Of a stretch of 22,888 bases of DNA, positions 7,284 to 14,900 are shown in pieces. Numbering within the stretch: position 1 is the first letter of the stretch; the number at the start of each line of letters is the position of its first letter. The notes under the pieces are model-generated. The model did no database searches and was not told the DNA's origin. It saw only the letters and a program-made list of their open reading frames with translations. This stretch comes from a virus: the IMG/VR virus record IMGVR_UViG_3300025138_000387, positions 1 through 22,888 of that record. The stretch is one strand, 5' to 3'. Position numbers and translations under genes: made by a program.

Positions 7284-8054
7284 TTAGTACGGCGTACTAT
7301 CTTTAGCCTTCTCTTCCACATCTGCTTTTGTTTGCACGTTCCCTTTAGAGACATTTCCGTTAAAGTCTTTAGCCATTAGGTATAAAGACTTATCTTCTTG
7401 TCCCATGATTCTGTCTTGTGTAACAGACCAACCATACCAAGAACCTTTATCGTTCTTTTGTAGTACAGATTGGAGATTGTACACAACCCCATGCATTGGT
7501 GGTATTGCAAATCCACCCTTACCGTCAGCTATTTGTATGGTTTTCATCATAGAATTCCATTTTTTACTAACGTTAAGTTGTGTTGATTTCATAGTGATCA
7601 ACGCAGGTGTAAATCCACCTGTTTTAGTTTCAACCAAAACATAATAAGAAGCTGTCTCTTCTAAATAGTTACCGTTAGGTAATCTAATTTTAGATCCATC
7701 TCTCTTACCTGTTTGGATTACCGGACTATTCGGTAGGTGGATAGCAACCGGAGCACCGGGTCCATCTCCTCTATCCGACCATTCTGGATAATCCTTTTTG
7801 TAGTAACAAGGAATAATCTTGATACCTTTTTTACCATCGAACAATTCGCTGGTAACAGTATTGTAGATATTGCCTGGTTTAGCACCGTCTACATACTTCG
7901 CATCACCTTCAGTTACCTGTGGTGATAGTTGTCCTAAGATTCTGATAAACGGTAACGCCATATCTTCTTGCGTCATGTTCTCAAAACCTTTTTGCAGGTC
8001 ATCACCAAATAGTGAAACTGAACCTGTGTCTTTTTTAGTTACTTCATTACTCAT
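7284..8054 (-). CDS. Conserved phage replication-region protein, possibly ssDNA-binding
   Basis: This 256-residue soluble protein begins MSNEVTKKDTGSVSLFG, with MALPFIRILGQLSPQ near residues 32-46. It then has a beta-rich central part containing GIKIIPCYYKKDYPEWSDRG, and ends in an acidic, charged tail (DVEEKAKDSTPY). Small acidic-tailed proteins early in replication operons are often single-stranded DNA-binding proteins, and this would supply one otherwise missing in the window, but no OB-fold motif can be proven by eye. Related sequences occur in other phages next to primase and polymerase genes. The start has GGAG about 9 nt upstream. Its first 17 nt are identical to those of the preceding gene. 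Confidence 0.85.
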   Translation of the reverse strand: MSNEVTKKDTGSVSLFGDDLQKGFENMTQEDMALPFIRILGQLSPQVTEGDAKYVDGAKPGNIYNTVTSELFDGKKGIKIIPCYYKKDYPEWSDRGDGPGAPVAIHLPNSPVIQTGKRDGSKIRLPNGNYLEETASYYVLVETKTGGFTPALITMKSTQLNVSKKWNSMMKTIQIADGKGGFAIPPMHGVVYNLQSVLQKNDKGSWYGWSVTQDRIMGQEDKSLYLMAKDFNGNVSKGNVQTKADVEEKAKDSTPY

Positions 8055-8067
8055 TACACATTCTCCA

Positions 8068-8631
8068 TTATTTTCTGGTTATTTTAGTTTTATCTTTAAT
8101 CCATGTATTAAAGACATCAGAGGGCATGTCGAGACCAGCCCCGACACGCTCTTTGAATAGGGCAGTTAATGTAGCCCAAGCCACATCAGATTTCTGTTCT
8201 GGTTGAAATCCATTTTCTGCCGCAAGGTTAAGCAACTGCTCCGCCTTGTCATCTTCTCCACGACCAAAAGTTACAAAGATATTGTTTTTAATAATATCCT
8301 CTAACTTGTTGTCCCGAAGCCATTGATAGGCTGCAACTCTTTTAGCTTCATCTTTTGGAAGAGTGCACCTAAATTCTTTTTTAACTTTAACAGACGAACC
8401 ATCGTCTAGTTTAATTTCACTTAAACCCTGCTCGGCTAATAATTCTGGTATTACTATTGAACCAATATTATCTGCTTTTTCTTTTAATTGTTTTAAGTGT
8501 TCTTCAGCTGAAGCTACTTGGTCTTCTATCATTTTTAATTTATGACATTCAGCTGCGATTGTAGATATCTCTACATTGTCTAAAAGATCTTTTGAATCAT
8601 TTAGCATCATGTTTGTTACTTCATTACTCAT
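8068..8631 (-). CDS. Conserved phage coiled-coil protein of unknown function
   Basis: The 187-residue protein has an N-terminal helical region (about residues 20-50, AAECHKLKMIEDQVASAEEHLKQLKEKAD) likely to form a coiled coil. This is followed by a mixed domain with LAEQGLSEIKLDDGSSVKVKKEFR and a predicted C-terminal helical part ending VFNTWIKDKTKITRK. Similar proteins occur in phage replication or recombination modules. A Gam-like or single-strand annealing accessory role is possible, but nothing in the sequence proves it. AGGA lies upstream of the ATG at 8631. It shares its first six residues (MSNEVT) with the downstream 256-aa protein. Confidence 0.85.
   Translation of the reverse strand: MSNEVTNMMLNDSKDLLDNVEISTIAAECHKLKMIEDQVASAEEHLKQLKEKADNIGSIVIPELLAEQGLSEIKLDDGSSVKVKKEFRCTLPKDEAKRVAAYQWLRDNKLEDIIKNNIFVTFGRGEDDKAEQLLNLAAENGFQPEQKSDVAWATLTALFKERVGAGLDMPSDVFNTWIKDKTKITRK
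8615..8631 (-). repeat. 17-bp direct repeat at the 5' ends of two adjacent genes (other copy 8038-8054)
   Basis: The coding-strand sequence ATGAGTAATGAAGTAAC is identical at the starts of the 187-aa and 256-aa genes, encoding MSNEVT in both. The two proteins are otherwise unrelated to the eye. The repeat could be a duplicated translation-initiation segment or a trace of recombination. Confidence 0.9.
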
Positions 8632-8634
8632 AGT

Positions 8635-9042
8635 TTATCCTTTCTGATATAGATCGAAATTAATTGGGTAGTACTTAGCCTCTCTTCGATCCCATTTCAA
8701 GAGGTTAAATTTTCCATTTGTATTATCACTTACTATAGCACATGAAATTCCTATTACTGCTGGATCTCCTGTCAATAGTACGTAATCTTGTTCTCTAAAA
8801 TCTCTTAAGTTTTTTTGCATTTTAAAAACAAAAGGACTAGAGCTAAATATAATTTGAGAATCTGGACCAAAGTTTGGTAAACAAATTACTAAGTAACCAA
8901 AATCAGATGCACCTAATATATTTATATTAGCGGGTGGATGTTGTAATACATAAACGAAATTTTCTTTAGGATTTTCTTTTTTAAATAATAAAAAATCTGC
9001 TAAAGATTTTGGTTTATATAATTCAAATATTTTATTTTTCAT
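8635..9042 (-). CDS. Conserved phage protein of unknown function (YVLQHPP / GDPAVIGI motifs)
   Basis: This 135-residue soluble protein is the first gene of the leftward replication block. It contains motifs I recall as recurring in a widespread phage family of unknown function: FVYVLQHPP at about 29-37, a glycine/proline-rich beta region, RDFREQDYVLLTGDPAVIGISCAI at about 79-102, and KWDRREAKYYPI near the C-terminus. It has no signal peptide or membrane helix. It starts about 40 nt downstream of the predicted start point of the leftward promoter at 9083-9112, so it is probably expressed early. Its function is not known to me. Confidence 0.87.
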   Translation of the reverse strand: MKNKIFELYKPKSLADFLLFKKENPKENFVYVLQHPPANINILGASDFGYLVICLPNFGPDSQIIFSSSPFVFKMQKNLRDFREQDYVLLTGDPAVIGISCAIVSDNTNGKFNLLKWDRREAKYYPINFDLYQKG

Positions 9043-9075
9043 TTTTTAACTTTCTATTTTAATTCTATTATGCTC

Positions 9076-9106
9076 TTGACAGAACATATAATAGTATTTA
9101 TATAAT
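9076..9106 (+). promoter_or_regulatory. Sigma70-type promoter for the SNF2 gene
   Basis: TTGACA at 9076-9081 is a perfect -35 box. TATAAT at 9101-9106 lies 19 nt away and TATATA at 9099-9104 lies 17 nt away; either could serve as the -10. Transcription would begin near 9112, giving a 5' leader of about 20 nt before the ATG at 9133. Confidence 0.75.
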
Positions 9107-9112
9107 TGTCAA
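9083..9112 (-). promoter_or_regulatory. Overlapping leftward sigma70-type promoter for the replication block
   Basis: On the minus strand a perfect TTGACA (plus 9107-9112) is followed 18 nt later by TATGTT (plus 9083-9088), a 4/6 match to the -10 box. An alternative TATATG lies at 16 nt. It reads toward the gene starting at 9042. It is physically interleaved with the SNF2 promoter, so polymerase binding at one should exclude the other. Confidence 0.55.
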
Positions 9113-9132
9113 CTAGAAAGAAGAAAATAATT

Positions 9133-10566
9133 ATGAATTATAAATTTAAAACAAAACCTTATGCACATCAAATTACTGCATTAGAAAAATCATGGGATAA
9201 GGATGAGTATGCTTATTTTATGGAAATGGGTACAGGTAAGTCTAAAGTATTAGTAGACAATATTGCCATGCTTTATGATAAAGGTAAAATAAATGGCGCA
9301 TTAATTATAGCACCAAAAGGAGTTTATAGAAACTGGTTTTCTAGTGAAATTCCAACACATTTAGTTAGTCATATACAACCTACAATGGTATTATGGACTG
9401 CTTCAACATCCAAAGCAAAGGATAAAGAGTATCAATCATTATTTGAAACAGGACATGATCTACACATCCTAGTCATGAATGTTGAGGCATTCAGTACTAA
9501 AAAAGGTTTGGAGTTTGCGGGTAAATTTTTAAGAACCCATAGAACTTTAATGGCTATAGATGAATCTACCACTATAAAAACTCCCACAGCTAAACGTACT
9601 AAATCTATTTTAATGCTTGGTAAACAAGCAAACTACAGAAGAATACTTACAGGTTCTCCTGTAACAAAATCACCATTAGATTTATATACCCAATGTGCTT
9701 TTTTAAGTGAGCATTTATTAGGGTTTTCTTCCTTTTATACCTTTAGAAATAGATATGCGACTATGTTAGATAGAAACTTTGGTGGACGTAGGGTTCAAAT
9801 TATTGGAGGTTATAAAAGATTAGACGAACTGTCAGAGATATTAAAAGCCTTTTCTTATAGAGTTCTTAAAGAAGATTGTTTAGATCTACCAGAAAAAGTT
9901 TATATTGAAAGAGAAGTAGAATTAACTGAAGAACAAAAACAAGCTTACTCTACTATGAAATCCGCTGCTCTCGCTTTACTAAAAGGTAAAATGGCTACAG
10001 CTCCACATGTACTAACTCAAATGATGCGACTACATCAAATCACTTGTGGTCATTTAAAGAATGATGACGGTACAATAACAGAGATTAAAAATAATAGACT
10101 AGATGAATTGTTAAATGTTCTTGATGAAGTAGAAGGTAAAGTAATTATTTGGGCTAATTATATTTATGATATTGAACATATTGTTTCTGCTATTAAAAAA
10201 AAATATGGTTTGGAATCTGTAGTTCAATACTACGGTGCGATCTCTTCAGATGAAAGACAAAAAACAATTGATCGTTTTCAAGATCCCGATTCCGACGCAC
10301 GATTCTTTGTTGGTAATCCACAGACCGGTGGATATGGTATTACGTTAACTGCAGCTAATAATGTAATTTACTATTCTAATGGTTATGATCTAGAGAAACG
10401 ATTACAATCAGAGGATAGAGCACATAGAATTGGTCAGAAAAAATCGGTAACATATGTTGATCTTATAGCACCAAAAACCATAGATGAAAAAATTAGAAAA
10501 GCGTTAAGAGATAAAATAAATATCGCTAGTGAAATTTTAGGAGAAGAACTAAAAGATTGGATTTAA
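9133..10566 (+). CDS. SNF2-family (SF2) DEAD/DEAH-like helicase/ATPase
   Basis: The protein is 477 residues from the ATG at 9133 and is the only clear plus-strand gene. Motif I is MGTGKS (G33-S37), motif Ia APKGVYRNW follows at about 60-68, motif II is DES at 143-145 (the DExx box) and motif III LTGSP at 172-176. The C-terminal lobe has VIIWANY, TGGYGITLTAANNVIYY and SEDRAHRIGQ at 426-435, the RxxRIGQ-type motif VI of SNF2 proteins. It should be an ATP-driven dsDNA translocase acting in replication, recombination or protein displacement. I prefer 9133 over an in-frame TTG at 9106 because AGAAAGAAG lies just upstream and the TTG sits in the promoter -10. It is flanked by its own promoter and terminator. 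Confidence 0.93.
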   Translation: MNYKFKTKPYAHQITALEKSWDKDEYAYFMEMGTGKSKVLVDNIAMLYDKGKINGALIIAPKGVYRNWFSSEIPTHLVSHIQPTMVLWTASTSKAKDKEYQSLFETGHDLHILVMNVEAFSTKKGLEFAGKFLRTHRTLMAIDESTTIKTPTAKRTKSILMLGKQANYRRILTGSPVTKSPLDLYTQCAFLSEHLLGFSSFYTFRNRYATMLDRNFGGRRVQIIGGYKRLDELSEILKAFSYRVLKEDCLDLPEKVYIEREVELTEEQKQAYSTMKSAALALLKGKMATAPHVLTQMMRLHQITCGHLKNDDGTITEIKNNRLDELLNVLDEVEGKVIIWANYIYDIEHIVSAIKKKYGLESVVQYYGAISSDERQKTIDRFQDPDSDARFFVGNPQTGGYGITLTAANNVIYYSNGYDLEKRLQSEDRAHRIGQKKSVTYVDLIAPKTIDEKIRKALRDKINIASEILGEELKDWI

Positions 10567-10658
10567 AAAATTGGGATAGTAGCAGGTCTCTGGTACTCCT
10601 TTGTACCTAGATTGGTTCGGAGTTTTTTTTGTTTAGTGGCCGTAAGCAAATCAATCAC
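10563..10658 (-). CDS. Possible 31-residue microprotein after speD (uncertain)
   Basis: On the minus strand the frame from a GTG at 10658 is open for 31 codons to a TAA at 10563-10565. The predicted C-terminus LRTNLGTKEYQRPATIPIF looks protein-like rather than random. It begins about 9 nt after the speD stop and its stop overlaps the SNF2 stop on the other strand. Against it: no ATG, no clear RBS, and the same DNA holds a plus-strand terminator and inverted repeat. It may be a gene remnant or a spurious frame. Confidence 0.22.
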   Translation of the reverse strand: MIDLLTATKQKKLRTNLGTKEYQRPATIPIF

Positions 10659-10664
10659 TGCTAC
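10579..10664. repeat. 7-bp inverted repeat enclosing the convergent intergenic region
   Basis: GTAGCAG at 10579-10585 is perfectly complementary to CTGCTAC at 10658-10664, enclosing 72 nt. Inside are GGTAC (10592-10596) with GTACC (10603-10607) and the terminator stem. The whole could fold as a closed multi-branch RNA on either strand. It lacks tRNA arms. Confidence 0.5.
10595..10630 (+). terminator. Intrinsic terminator of the SNF2 gene
   Basis: ACTCC at 10595-10599 pairs with GGAGT at 10619-10623, and eight Ts follow (10623-10630). The loop is long (19 nt) and part of the first arm can instead form the GGTAC/GTACC hairpin, so the two folds compete or could form a pseudoknot. The T8 run 57 nt after the SNF2 stop supports termination before the convergent speD gene. 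Confidence 0.6.
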
Positions 10665-10666
10665 AA

Positions 10667-11044
10667 TTAAATATCTTGTAATCCAGTTTCGCGGTTAAGG
10701 AACTTGTATTCTATTTTAGTTATGTCAAAATCTTCTTTTATTTTATTACAAATATCTTCTACATTTAATTCACCACAACTATAAACATCAAATTGCATTA
10801 GTGCGGGATTAACTTCATCCCAAATATGCATAGCAATGTGTGATGTTTCAATAATTGCAACGGCTGTAATACCTCGGTTACCTGGCATATCACAATACTT
10901 AACATAAGGACCCATGAATAATTTCATATCGATAGAACGAATAAATTCTTCGAACCAATCTTTTAATTGTTCTTCATCTGTCGGAGCACGTAAAGCTTCA
11001 GCTCTAATAATTAGATGCTTATGCACTAATAAATTATTTTGCAT
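10667..11044 (-). CDS. speD: S-adenosylmethionine decarboxylase homologue (SpeD, class 1B-like)
   Basis: The 125-residue protein matches the short bacterial/archaeal SpeD family. Such proenzymes cleave themselves before a Ser that becomes the pyruvoyl cofactor and classically decarboxylate S-adenosylmethionine for spermidine synthesis. Visible elements are IIETSHIAMHIWDE (64-77), with presumed cleavage before S68, catalytic-type H73 and E77, and FDVYSCGE with C90. The residue before the cleaved Ser is Thr, where Glu is usual (ESH becomes TSH), and the Ser two residues before the His is Ala. Phage SpeD relatives with altered substrate (ornithine or arginine) are known, so AdoMet specificity is not certain. 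There is no speE nearby. It is the last gene of the virion/lysis block, after the endolysin. Confidence 0.88.
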   Translation of the reverse strand: MQNNLLVHKHLIIRAEALRAPTDEEQLKDWFEEFIRSIDMKLFMGPYVKYCDMPGNRGITAVAIIETSHIAMHIWDEVNPALMQFDVYSCGELNVEDICNKIKEDFDITKIEYKFLNRETGLQDI

Positions 11045-11053
11045 TAAAACTAT

Positions 11054-11530
11054 CTACACTAAATCAGTAGCTTTGCCAAGAATAGGTTTGTATTTAGTTT
11101 TGCCCTCTTCTTTATAAGCCCATAAAAACTGTTTTCTGGGTTTTTCTATAACATAACTACAATGGCACCATCCACTTGATGGCTCACCTTTTTTGTAGAA
11201 CTCAAGAATCATTTGATCAAAATCAAGGTTCTTATATACCCAATCACAAAGTTCCGCATTGTCCACACTTGGACATTCAAAATCCACAGCTTCCGCATCA
11301 CAATGCTGACTATTAATTGAACTACCTATTGCAACTGACAACTCTGGAGATCTATAACAGCTGGTGACTACTACTGGACCGAAGTGATCTCTGACAGGTT
11401 GTAAAATATTATCACAAATTAATTTTAATTTTGCTATCTGATCTGAATTAGGATTGTTATCAATTCCCTTACGAACAGCGGTGTCTGATTTAATTAATTC
11501 TTGAAGTGTAAAATTTCTACTTAGATTCAC
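11054..11530 (-). CDS. Peptidase M15-family endolysin
   Basis: The 158-residue protein fits the Peptidase_M15_3 fold of phage and bacterial peptidoglycan D-Ala/L-Ala peptidases. It begins with FTLQELIKSD, typical of this family, followed by VVVTSCYRSPELSVAIG (53-69). The zinc site is SQHCDAEAVDF (H76 and D83) and WCHCSY (H123), giving the H-D-H ligands. It should cut cell-wall peptide cross-links at the end of infection. No signal peptide is present, so release would rely on a holin; the 71-aa gene two positions upstream is a candidate. It overlaps the preceding small exported ORF by 14 nt. The usual Gly before the ligand Asp (HxxGxAxD) is Glu80 here, a modest deviation. Confidence 0.92.
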   Translation of the reverse strand: MNLSRNFTLQELIKSDTAVRKGIDNNPNSDQIAKLKLICDNILQPVRDHFGPVVVTSCYRSPELSVAIGSSINSQHCDAEAVDFECPSVDNAELCDWVYKNLDFDQMILEFYKKGEPSSGWCHCSYVIEKPRKQFLWAYKEEGKTKYKPILGKATDLV

Positions 11531-11726
11531 AGTAATATCCTCCTACAGCTTGCTTGTTATGAAATGCTTGTATCCAAATCTGTCCATTGCCTTGAGAATA
11601 ATTTGGATTCTTAACGTAGTATACTATCTTATCGTAGAGTTGAGAACAAGACATTCCTGGTGGAACAGGAATGGGTTTAAATTCATATAAAGTACTTGAT
11701 AGTACAATTATTAAAATGAGTTTCAT
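11517..11726 (-). CDS. Small exported or membrane-anchored protein between holin-like and endolysin genes
   Basis: This 69-residue ORF begins with a hydrophobic segment (MKLILIIVLSSTLY), then a Pro-rich stretch and a polar domain with two cysteines (C27 and C66) that could pair in the periplasm. It overlaps the holin-like gene upstream by 1 nt and the endolysin downstream by 14 nt, so it belongs to the lysis cassette. It may be a signal-anchored lysis accessory or spanin-like factor. No family was recognised. Confidence 0.75.
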   Translation of the reverse strand: MKLILIIVLSSTLYEFKPIPVPPGMSCSQLYDKIVYYVKNPNYSQGNGQIWIQAFHNKQAVGGYYCESK

Positions 11727-11941
11727 TAACTTATAAGTTTATCTGCCCCAAAGAGTATAGCAGTTCCCGCTGCTGCTAAGAGAACCCAATAGATCTTGTC
11801 TATTTTACCGCCCAATTTCTCAACGTCTTCGTGAAGGTGTTTTAAATCTTGCTTGGTTTTTAAAATTTCTTTTTTAATTCCTGACATATGTCCGTACATT
11901 GATATTATATGTTCTCTTGTGTTTTTGGGTTCTATAGCCAT
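11726..11941 (-). CDS. XhlA/holin-like membrane protein with N-terminal coiled coil
   Basis: The 71-residue protein has a charged helical N-terminal part (about residues 20-47, KKEILKTKQDLKHLHEDVEK) and one C-terminal membrane segment at about 50-67 (IYWVLLAAAGTAILFGAD). This order is that of hemolysin XhlA-type phage proteins, which take part in lysis with a holin or act as one. It sits 2 nt after the large internal virion protein and immediately before a small exported ORF and the M15 endolysin, supporting a lysis role. A single membrane span would make it a class III-like holin or accessory. Direct pore formation is inferred, not shown. Confidence 0.7.
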   Translation of the reverse strand: MAIEPKNTREHIISMYGHMSGIKKEILKTKQDLKHLHEDVEKLGGKIDKIYWVLLAAAGTAILFGADKLIS

Positions 11942-11943
11942 TG

Positions 11944-14900
11944 TTAACTATTAAAGGTTATGTCGTTTTGAAAGAGGTCTTTTCCTCTTGTTAATGTATT
12001 TGTATTTCTTAAATTAGAATTAACAGGTGAAAGTTTTGGAGTTAATCCTTGAGCTGCTGCATTAGATGGTGGTAGTTGTAATGGTTGAATAGAGGATACA
12101 GATTCAGTTTCAATCTCAACATCTCTATCCCTATAAAAAGATAAATCTCCATCTTCTAAACTAATTCTTCTATTATTATTAATCAATTCATTGATACTTG
12201 GTAATGCTTTAAAATAAGGATTGGGTATATCAACACCTTCTTTTTCATTTAAGTCTCTAGTAATCTCATTTATTTTACTGACAAAAAATTTACCAGGTCT
12301 TTCTGGTGTAAATACTCCTTGGAATAGATCATTTAAAGTATCTTTATCAATTCCTCTCCTACTAACTTTATTTTTTATTTTATATTCTGGAATTCCTAAT
12401 ATTCTTGCAGCTTTAATATTTGCATACATTTCTTTTAAGGTATGAAATTTTCTAGATTCTGCATATTTATATCTTCCCATAATATCTTGAGGAGAAACTC
12501 TCCCTCCTTTTAATAAAGGACCAATAAACAAAGCACCATCTTTTTTTAAATCGCTTGCAAATTTAGTAGTCATATAAGTTAAAGATCTTATAGGATTACT
12601 TTGTATTTGTCGACCACCCCATAGACTTCCAATCTCATCTGAAAGATTATATTGTTGGCCATACTTATCTGTTTTTCCTGTAGCAGAATCACTTAATCTT
12701 TTTAATTGAGAAATAGAACCAGGTGATAAAGATTTACCAACATGTAACATTCCTTTTCCAATCTTAACCATAGTCTCATCTTCCTCACTCCACACTCTTC
12801 TTCCTCCCCTACCATAACCTTTTCTAAATGTTGAATCAACTAAAGCTTCTGTAAAAATAGATTCTGTTGTGTAAGGTTTTAATAATTCTTGAGAACTTTC
12901 CAACATACCTTGACCCAATGATTGCATTAAAGTTTCTTTATCTTGAATACCTTCTCCCAATTGAGTTACAATTGCATTAAATGGTCTGATTAATGTATCA
13001 TAAGCATTCATATAACTAAAATCTATATATTTTAAATTACCATCTTTATCTCTACCTGTTGGAACTAATGTAGAATTTTTTGACCATTCAGGTACAAATT
13101 TTCTTAATGCATTTAATTCTTCATCAGTTACATCATTTTTAGCTTTAAACATTTCAACCATTCCATAAGGAACAGCTCCAACAGTTGCACCAAAACTAAA
13201 TAATCTTTTATATCCTAAACCTACAAGTTCTGGAATTCCACTTGTAATCTCATCAATAGATTGTTGAAAAATATTATGACCTGTTCTCATAATCTCTAAT
13301 GGGAAAGCAATAAAGTTTCCAAAAGGAGTTTGTCTCAATGCTCTACCTGTTCTACCAATATAAGCATAGTTAGGCACTTGGTTTCTCGTTAAATTACCTG
13401 CAACTTCATCTAAAAAATTACTTAATACTTGTTCTTGATTAGCACCACTTTTTATATAATCTATTCTAGGAGATTTTTTTATAAAGTAATCAGCAATAGC
13501 TTGACCATTAGTACCTAGTGATTTTATGGTTTCGGGATCTCCATCTAAAATTTTTAAAATATTATTACTATTAATACCTAAATTTTTAGTTAATCCATCA
13601 TATCTATTTCTTTCTAAACTCCAATTAATAATTTTCCAAAAGTCATCTTCAGCTACATATGCATCTTGCATTTTAGCATAAGCTTTCAATAAACCTTTTT
13701 TACTTTTACCAGCTAATGCACCTGGTAATTTATTATATAAACCTTTTTCAACTGCCGCAGGATCTTTTAATACATCTCTCAATAGTCTTTGAGTTTCTCC
13801 AATTTGTAAATTTGAATCTGTTACACCAACTTTTAATAATCTTTCAGCTAATTCAACATCCGCCTGTCCCATAGTTCCAAATATTCTTTTACCTGTTAGG
13901 TCATAAGCTTGTTTCATTACTCCTTTACCACCCAATGATTTAGGTAATAACATTTTAATATCTCCGTAGTTAGGGAAAGCAGCACCATTTGCAGCCACAA
14001 AAGAACCCGCACTGATGAGGTTTCTTACATGAGTTAATGGAGATAGAATTGTTTTTGCAATTTGAGAACCCGCTTTTGGAGCAAGAACTGCGTATTTATA
14101 AAAAGTACCTACTCTACTTTTATTTAACCAATCACTTGTAACTTGAAAAACTTGATCATAAGTGGGTGCTTTAAGGTATGTACCATCTAACGCATTTGGA
14201 ATTTGAGTATCATTAACATATTTTTTCCATTTGTTTGGATTAGATAATTCAGACATAGCTTCACTACTAGATTTTGCTAATTGCTCATCTAGTATTACTA
14301 AATCTTTAATACCTTTATCTCCTAATTCTATTAATCTACCTCTTTCTGCACGAGCAGCTTCCATTCCAAAACCATATTTACTTTTTAGTATTTGATCTTG
14401 TAATTCATCTGCAGATCTTACAAATCCATTGGGACCAGATCCTTGTTTAGCAACCGTATTTAAGAAATCTAATGTATAATTTAAGTTTGCTTGTTTTCCA
14501 ACCGTTGCAAAAAAACTATAAGATGGATCTTTGATCACACCAAATAATTCTTCTTGCCAAGCATTTAATTTTTTTGTTTTTAAAATAGAATCATCCATTC
14601 TAACATTTCTTAATTCTTCTTTTGCTACATTTGAATTATTCATGTCATATGGAGTTACTTCATCATTTGCTATTTTCTTTGCAAAATTTCTTACTTCATC
14701 ATCTGCTTCTTTTGCTAAAGTGTCTGCATCAATTGGTCTTCCTGCTCTTTGTAATTCTTCTATTCTAAATTGAATATATTTATCTTTACTTCTGTCAATA
14801 ATTTCTTCGGTAGGTTTATATGTACCAAATCCAAATAATCCTTTTTGTTCATATTTTTGATATAAAGTATTTGTATATCTACCAAAATTATCTGAAATTC

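Noticed and set aside
9106-9132. TTG codon upstream and in frame with the SNF2 gene as the start
   Set aside because: It lies within the -10 region of the predicted promoter and lacks an RBS. The ATG at 9133 has AGAAAGAAG just upstream and gives a normal N-terminus.
10579-10664. tRNA gene suggested by a 7-bp closing stem
   Set aside because: There is no D arm, no anticodon arm with a 7-nt loop, and no GGTTCRA arm adjoining the 3' acceptor strand on either strand.
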